From SKLM01 sp964421785 (GTDB lineage: Bacteria; Chloroflexota; Anaerolineae; B4-G1), in the NCBI GenBank assembly GCA_964421785.1, contig CAYQZG010000022.1, positions 1 through 37,160 of the forward strand: a DNA stretch of 37,160 bases, in the 5' to 3' direction. The position numbers and the translations under genes were made by a program. The notes under the pieces were generated by a model. The model did no database searches. It had not been told where the DNA came from and saw only the letters and a list, made by a program, of their open reading frames with translations. Shown here piece by piece: positions 34,179 to 37,160 of this stretch. The first letter of the stretch is position 1. Every line of letters starts with the position of its first letter.

Positions 34179-34748
34179 ATGAAGAACACAATCGGAAGGA
34201 AAGCCAACGAGCTGCGCCGTGCCTTGAGGGACCTTGGCAGAAGGCTCCAGGACCGGGATGAATCTGAGTTGCTCGTATGGGTGATTCCCGACGCTTTGGC
34301 TTGTGCTCACCGACCACTTCGCCATCATCCAAAGTTTGGGGGGAGCGGACGCGATCTTCCGGTCGCGGCAACAGCCGAAGTGTTCCACTGGGCTGACCGC
34401 ATAAGCGACAGTGGTATACGCGCCATCATTTCTCTGATGCACCCGAAAGAGCTACTCCACTATGCTGGACTGGATCTTGGGGCTGAAGATCTGACCGATT
34501 TCTACCGGAGATCAGGGTTTGAGGTGAGGCACATCCCGTGGGAGGATCCAGCCCACCAAGCCACCTCGGAGCGCTCGTTTCGAGACGAACTCGTCAGGGT
34601 CCGCCAAGCAGCCCTAGATGCGTTCGATGAACTCCCGAAGCCGATCCTGTTGCATTGCAGCGCTGGCATCGACAGGTCATCACCTGTAGCCGCGTACATC
34701 TGGTCCGAGCGAGCGCAGTTGAAGCACAGCGACACCCTGGTCACGTAG
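34179..34748 (+). CDS. Dual-specificity/tyrosine phosphatase-like protein
   Basis: This 189-aa cytoplasmic protein has the Cys-phosphatase P-loop HCSAGIDRS (Cys160 to Arg166, CX5R with following Ser). The preceding strand PILLHC and an upstream Asp123 in HIPWEDPAH are a plausible general acid. ISDSGIRAIISLMHPKE fits the first beta-strand region of dual-specificity phosphatases. After the P-loop only about 23 residues remain, so the usual C-terminal helices are shortened, by truncation or recent stop. ATG 34179 follows AAAGGAGAAGGG. It sits in a row of nuclease-like genes and is bounded by repeat copies A and B. Substrate (phosphoprotein or nucleotide) unknown. Confidence 0.7.
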   Translation: MKNTIGRKANELRRALRDLGRRLQDRDESELLVWVIPDALACAHRPLRHHPKFGGSGRDLPVAATAEVFHWADRISDSGIRAIISLMHPKELLHYAGLDLGAEDLTDFYRRSGFEVRHIPWEDPAHQATSERSFRDELVRVRQAALDAFDELPKPILLHCSAGIDRSSPVAAYIWSERAQLKHSDTLVT

Positions 34749-34783
34749 GGCGGTCGCGTTGCCATGGCTGTTCCACTGCTGAA

Positions 34784-34840
34784 CCGCACGCCGGCATTTG
34801 TGCGGGGCGCTGTCGGACGACTGAGAGTGCTGATGGGATG
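34784..34840 (+). repeat. Interspersed intergenic repeat, copy B
   Basis: Shares the exact 14-mer CCGCACGCCGGCAT with copy A, then CTGTCGG (34810-34816) and GAGTGCTG. CCGCAC (34784-34789) pairs perfectly with GTGCGG (34800-34805) as a hairpin. It lies between the phosphatase and MmeI-type genes. Confidence 0.6.
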
Positions 34841-34890
34841 CCAGGGGAGCCGAAGCAGAGCCATTTACTGGTAGACTGATTGAGACACGT

Positions 34891-36039
34891 ATGAACGTTG
34901 GCGAGTTTGTTGAGAAGTGGTCGACATCGGAACTGAAGGAGACCGCATCATTCCAGGCCTTCTTTGACGATTTGTGCCGAGTGGTGGGTCACCCAACTCC
35001 CTCTCAGATTGACCCGACCGGCACATACTTCACCTACGAGAAGCGTGTGGTCAAGACTAGCGGAGAGCGAGGGTTCGCAGATGCGTGGTACAGAGGGCGT
35101 TTCGGCTGGGAACACAAGGGAAGGCACAAGGACCTAGCAGAAGCTTATGAACAGCTCCTACAGTATAGGGAGGACCTCGAGAACCCTCCGCTGCTCGTGG
35201 TAAGTGATTTCGAACGTATTGTCATTCACACTAACTTCACAAACAGTCCCAAGGCGATTCACGAAGTACATCTGAGCGAGTTCCCAGACAACTTGGAAGT
35301 TATTGAAGCGCTGTTCTTCCAGCCTGATTCGCTTAGACCGGAGCATGGCAAACCAGAAGCTTTGACTACCGCGCCGACCAGACCGCAGCTGTCGTTACGC
35401 CTGGACGTATCAGATCTACCTAGAGTGTATTCAAGCTACGGAGCAGTGTACGCAGAGGGGTTTGGAGCGTGCCCTCCAGTGGAGGGCCATGCCGCGTTGG
35501 GTATTGTGGTGGTCAATAGCAGCCGCGGGCGTACTGCTAGGTCAATCAAGGTACAACTTGACATTCGGCCAATTTGTTCCACTCGCCCCGAATGCCGCAG
35601 AAGCTGCTACATCCCCACCAGTGGTTGGAGCCATAGCGATGCTATCGAATCAGTCCAGCGTTTTCGTTTTGATGGCGGCCTGGACGACGTATGCCTTCAC
35701 GATGATGAACTGCCTCTTGGACGACTTGATATTGTACTCCGATGGCCCAAGGAAGCAGTTGACTTCAAGAGCTTGTTGCGGGAGTCTGATGGTTTACAGA
35801 CCCGAGTGCTCTTGGAAGCGGTTTTCCACAACCCTACCGGATTCCCTGGAACGCCGGTGCTGCTAAGAGAGCGACTACTTAGCGTGTATAACAGCGCACC
35901 AGCGGAAGACTCTTATCAGATGCAATATAGGGTCGGCGCAGAAGGCTTTGAACAGACCAGCGGGGAGATGGTGATTTCGATCACATGGTCAAGGTATGGG
36001 GGAAGCCTATCCTTCGAGGAAACCCTCTCTGAACCATAG
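34891..36039 (+). CDS. Orphan MmeI-type nuclease domain fused to unknown C-terminal region
   Basis: This 382-aa protein has, in residues 1-150, the N-terminal nuclease module of large type IIL restriction-modification enzymes (MmeI/COG1002): FVEKWSTSELKETASFQAFF, DLCRVVGHPTP, and GFADAWYRGRFGWEHKGRHK. Asp64-X9-Glu74-x-Lys76 matches the D-X9-ExK of MmeI. LENPPLLVVSDFERIVIHTNF also fits. In those enzymes a methyltransferase and target-recognition domain follow, to about 900 aa. Here none is present. Residues 160-382 (LDVSDLPRVYSSYGAVYAEG through VLLRERLLSVYNSAP) are a beta-rich region that I do not recognise. No methylase is nearby. ATG 34891 has only a weak ribosome-binding site. Likely a nuclease effector with a non-classical sensor. 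Confidence 0.72.
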   Translation: MNVGEFVEKWSTSELKETASFQAFFDDLCRVVGHPTPSQIDPTGTYFTYEKRVVKTSGERGFADAWYRGRFGWEHKGRHKDLAEAYEQLLQYREDLENPPLLVVSDFERIVIHTNFTNSPKAIHEVHLSEFPDNLEVIEALFFQPDSLRPEHGKPEALTTAPTRPQLSLRLDVSDLPRVYSSYGAVYAEGFGACPPVEGHAALGIVVVNSSRGRTARSIKVQLDIRPICSTRPECRRSCYIPTSGWSHSDAIESVQRFRFDGGLDDVCLHDDELPLGRLDIVLRWPKEAVDFKSLLRESDGLQTRVLLEAVFHNPTGFPGTPVLLRERLLSVYNSAPAEDSYQMQYRVGAEGFEQTSGEMVISITWSRYGGSLSFEETLSEP

Positions 36040-36261
36040 CGACACCCGATCACGGCTGGCGGGCCGGTCGCCCGACCCGCCCCACGCAGCGGACTACATA
36101 TGATCGTTTCTGTCAATACATGCAGAATGGAATGTTCGCTCTTTTCACCGACGTGTCGCCTGTGATCTACGGGATGGAGTGGAAACCAGGGCCGTATCGA
36201 TCTGGTATGTGGAACGAAGCGAGCAGCGCAACATAGGACGCGCCTGGGAGGCATCCGTCAG
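36040..36261. other. Intergenic region with GC-rich hairpin
   Basis: These 222 bases hold no supported gene. GGCGGG (36058-36063) pairs with CCCGCC (36076-36081) across a 12-base loop, a possible terminator for the preceding gene. The interspersed repeat seen elsewhere in the island is not recognisable here. Confidence 0.4.
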
Positions 36262-37014
36262 ATGAAGATAGCCTGGCACATAGAACCAGAGGATGTCGAG
36301 GAGGTCCGTGCCTTCTGCGATTCGCACCGTGATGATCCTTTCGTTAGACAGCGAATCGAGAGGAACCTGGGTGATACCGAGCCAGAGATATCCAAGGTGT
36401 GGTTCTGGCGGGTGATGGTGGGCTGTCTTCTCACCACACAGCAGCGGTCTGGGCCATCCAGCCCGATTTCGCGGTTCTTCAATACGCGCCCCTTCCCCTT
36501 GCGCTACGCGGTCGCCGTCCAGCGAGACGACCTTGAGCGCCATATCCGGGAAGTCCTCAGGGATTTCGGCGGCATACGGAGGTACAACAAGGTTGCGATC
36601 TCAGTTGCCAAGAACCTCGACACCCTGGAATCCGGACTCTGGGGCGATACGCTAGAGACAGTCAATGGCCTTGGCCGGCGCAGCAGCCCTGTTGAGGAGC
36701 GCCAAGCGGCAGAGTTCATAGATGATCATCTCCACGGGTTTGGCCCGAAGCAATCACGCAATCTGCTACAGTGGCTAGGGGTGACCAAGTACGAGATACC
36801 GCTCGACAGCCGGATAACGAAATGGCTCAATGAGTTTGGCTTTCCAGTCAGGCTCTCTGCCGGGGCACTGTCCGATCGGAACTACTACAACTTCGTTTCT
36901 GACGGTGTCCAAGAACTCTGTGCCCACAGCAACATTTACCCCTGCGTCCTCGATGCGGCCATCTTCACCAGCTATGACCGAGGAGAATGGACAGAGGACA
37001 ACTTGGTCTACTGA
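36262..37014 (+). CDS. HhH-GPD-like DNA glycosylase superfamily protein
   Basis: This 250-aa protein resembles the helix-hairpin-helix DNA glycosylase/lyase superfamily. FWRVMVGCLLTTQQRSGPSS parallels the LLSTQ helix of endonuclease III/Ogg proteins. The hairpin HGFGPKQSRNLLQWLG has Lys163 where the lyase lysine lies. IPLDSRITKWL has Asp182 where the catalytic aspartate lies. No cysteine cluster for a 4Fe-4S is seen, which favours an Ogg-like form. ATG 36262 is near a CGTCAG, with a weak ribosome-binding site. It is the last complete gene in the island, next to nuclease-type genes. Base excision repair or anti-phage base removal are both possible. Substrate unknown. Confidence 0.65.
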   Translation: MKIAWHIEPEDVEEVRAFCDSHRDDPFVRQRIERNLGDTEPEISKVWFWRVMVGCLLTTQQRSGPSSPISRFFNTRPFPLRYAVAVQRDDLERHIREVLRDFGGIRRYNKVAISVAKNLDTLESGLWGDTLETVNGLGRRSSPVEERQAAEFIDDHLHGFGPKQSRNLLQWLGVTKYEIPLDSRITKWLNEFGFPVRLSAGALSDRNYYNFVSDGVQELCAHSNIYPCVLDAAIFTSYDRGEWTEDNLVY

Positions 37015-37058
37015 GATGAGGCTTCTGAGTTTGCGTGGGCAATATCAGCTGGCTGGGG

Positions 37059-37113
37059 CAGCGTGCCGGCATCGGTTTGGGACTGTCGAGGGACTGGGAG
37101 TGCTGGCGCGATT
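37059..37113 (+). repeat. Interspersed intergenic repeat, copy C
   Basis: CAGCGTGCCGGCAT (37059-37072), CTGTCGA (37083-37089) and GGGAGTGCTGGCGCGAT continue the pattern of copies A and B with similar spacing (24-26 bases between the first two blocks). It follows the glycosylase-like gene; the window ends 47 bases later, presumably before another gene. Confidence 0.55.
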
Positions 37114-37160
37114 CTCGGTCGCAGGAAGCCGAGTTCTCGCGCCTATCGAGCCTGTAAAGG

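Noticed and set aside
34083..37113. Integron cassette array (attC sites)
   Set aside because: The repeats lack the GTTRRRY/RYYYAAC core sites and no integrase is present in the window.

Overview
This window looks like a scaffold from an uncultured member of the Chloroflexota, GC-rich and probably assembled from short reads. No rRNA is present. The lineage call rests on duplicated MoxR-DUF58 cassettes, a roadblock/LC7 protein beside CTP synthase, a short SSB without the usual acidic tip, and zinc-ribbon/TM/jelly-roll surface proteins. It is an inference, not a proof. A run of 100 N at 26171-26270 is a scaffold join. The 55 bases on either side are identical, so the real contigs almost certainly overlap and no sequence is missing.

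Layout. (1) 140-3177: MmgE/PrpD-family protein, zinc alcohol dehydrogenase and a Nudix hydrolase. (2) 3309-12834: two MoxR ATPase-DUF58 cassettes, the second extended by a DUF4129 membrane protein, flank a convergent/divergent DinG-type exonuclease-helicase on the minus strand. (3) 13114-17629: housekeeping block of roadblock protein, pyrG, rpsF-ssb-rpsR and a membrane-anchored PpiC/SurA-type foldase, with clear promoters and two good intrinsic terminators. (4) 17966-27664: envelope locus of mostly unrecognised genes. Its core is a tightly packed five-gene unit (20335-27664): two small polytopic membrane proteins, a 1161-aa exported protein with a nucleotidyltransferase-like signature near its C-terminus, a zinc-ribbon-tailed protein, and a zinc-ribbon/TM/jelly-roll protein. 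(5) 27988-30297: ArsR repressor with a CVCHL metal motif, DUF318/ArsP-type permease and a small CPKC thioredoxin-fold protein, with two matching 20-bp putative operators. (6) 30344-32145: a nearly deleted FAD-dependent CoA-disulfide-reductase-like gene and an ABC exporter whose ATPase has an internal deletion and frameshift. (7) 32487-37160: an accessory, defence-island-like block of small genes: a PD-(D/E)xK-type nuclease, an unknown protein, a Cys-phosphatase, a stand-alone MmeI-type nuclease domain fused to an unknown C-terminal region, and an HhH-GPD DNA-glycosylase-like protein. A repeated intergenic element of about 57 bp occurs three times between them.

How the genes work together. MoxR/DUF58/DUF4129 sets are usually membrane-associated chaperone-like complexes. 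Block 5 reads as a self-regulated metalloid or thiol-reactive stress operon. Block 7 has the look of a nucleic-acid-targeting defence locus of a type I do not recognise. The exported nucleotidyltransferase-like operon (block 4) and the nuclease/glycosylase/phosphatase island (block 7) are the two best candidates for undescribed systems.
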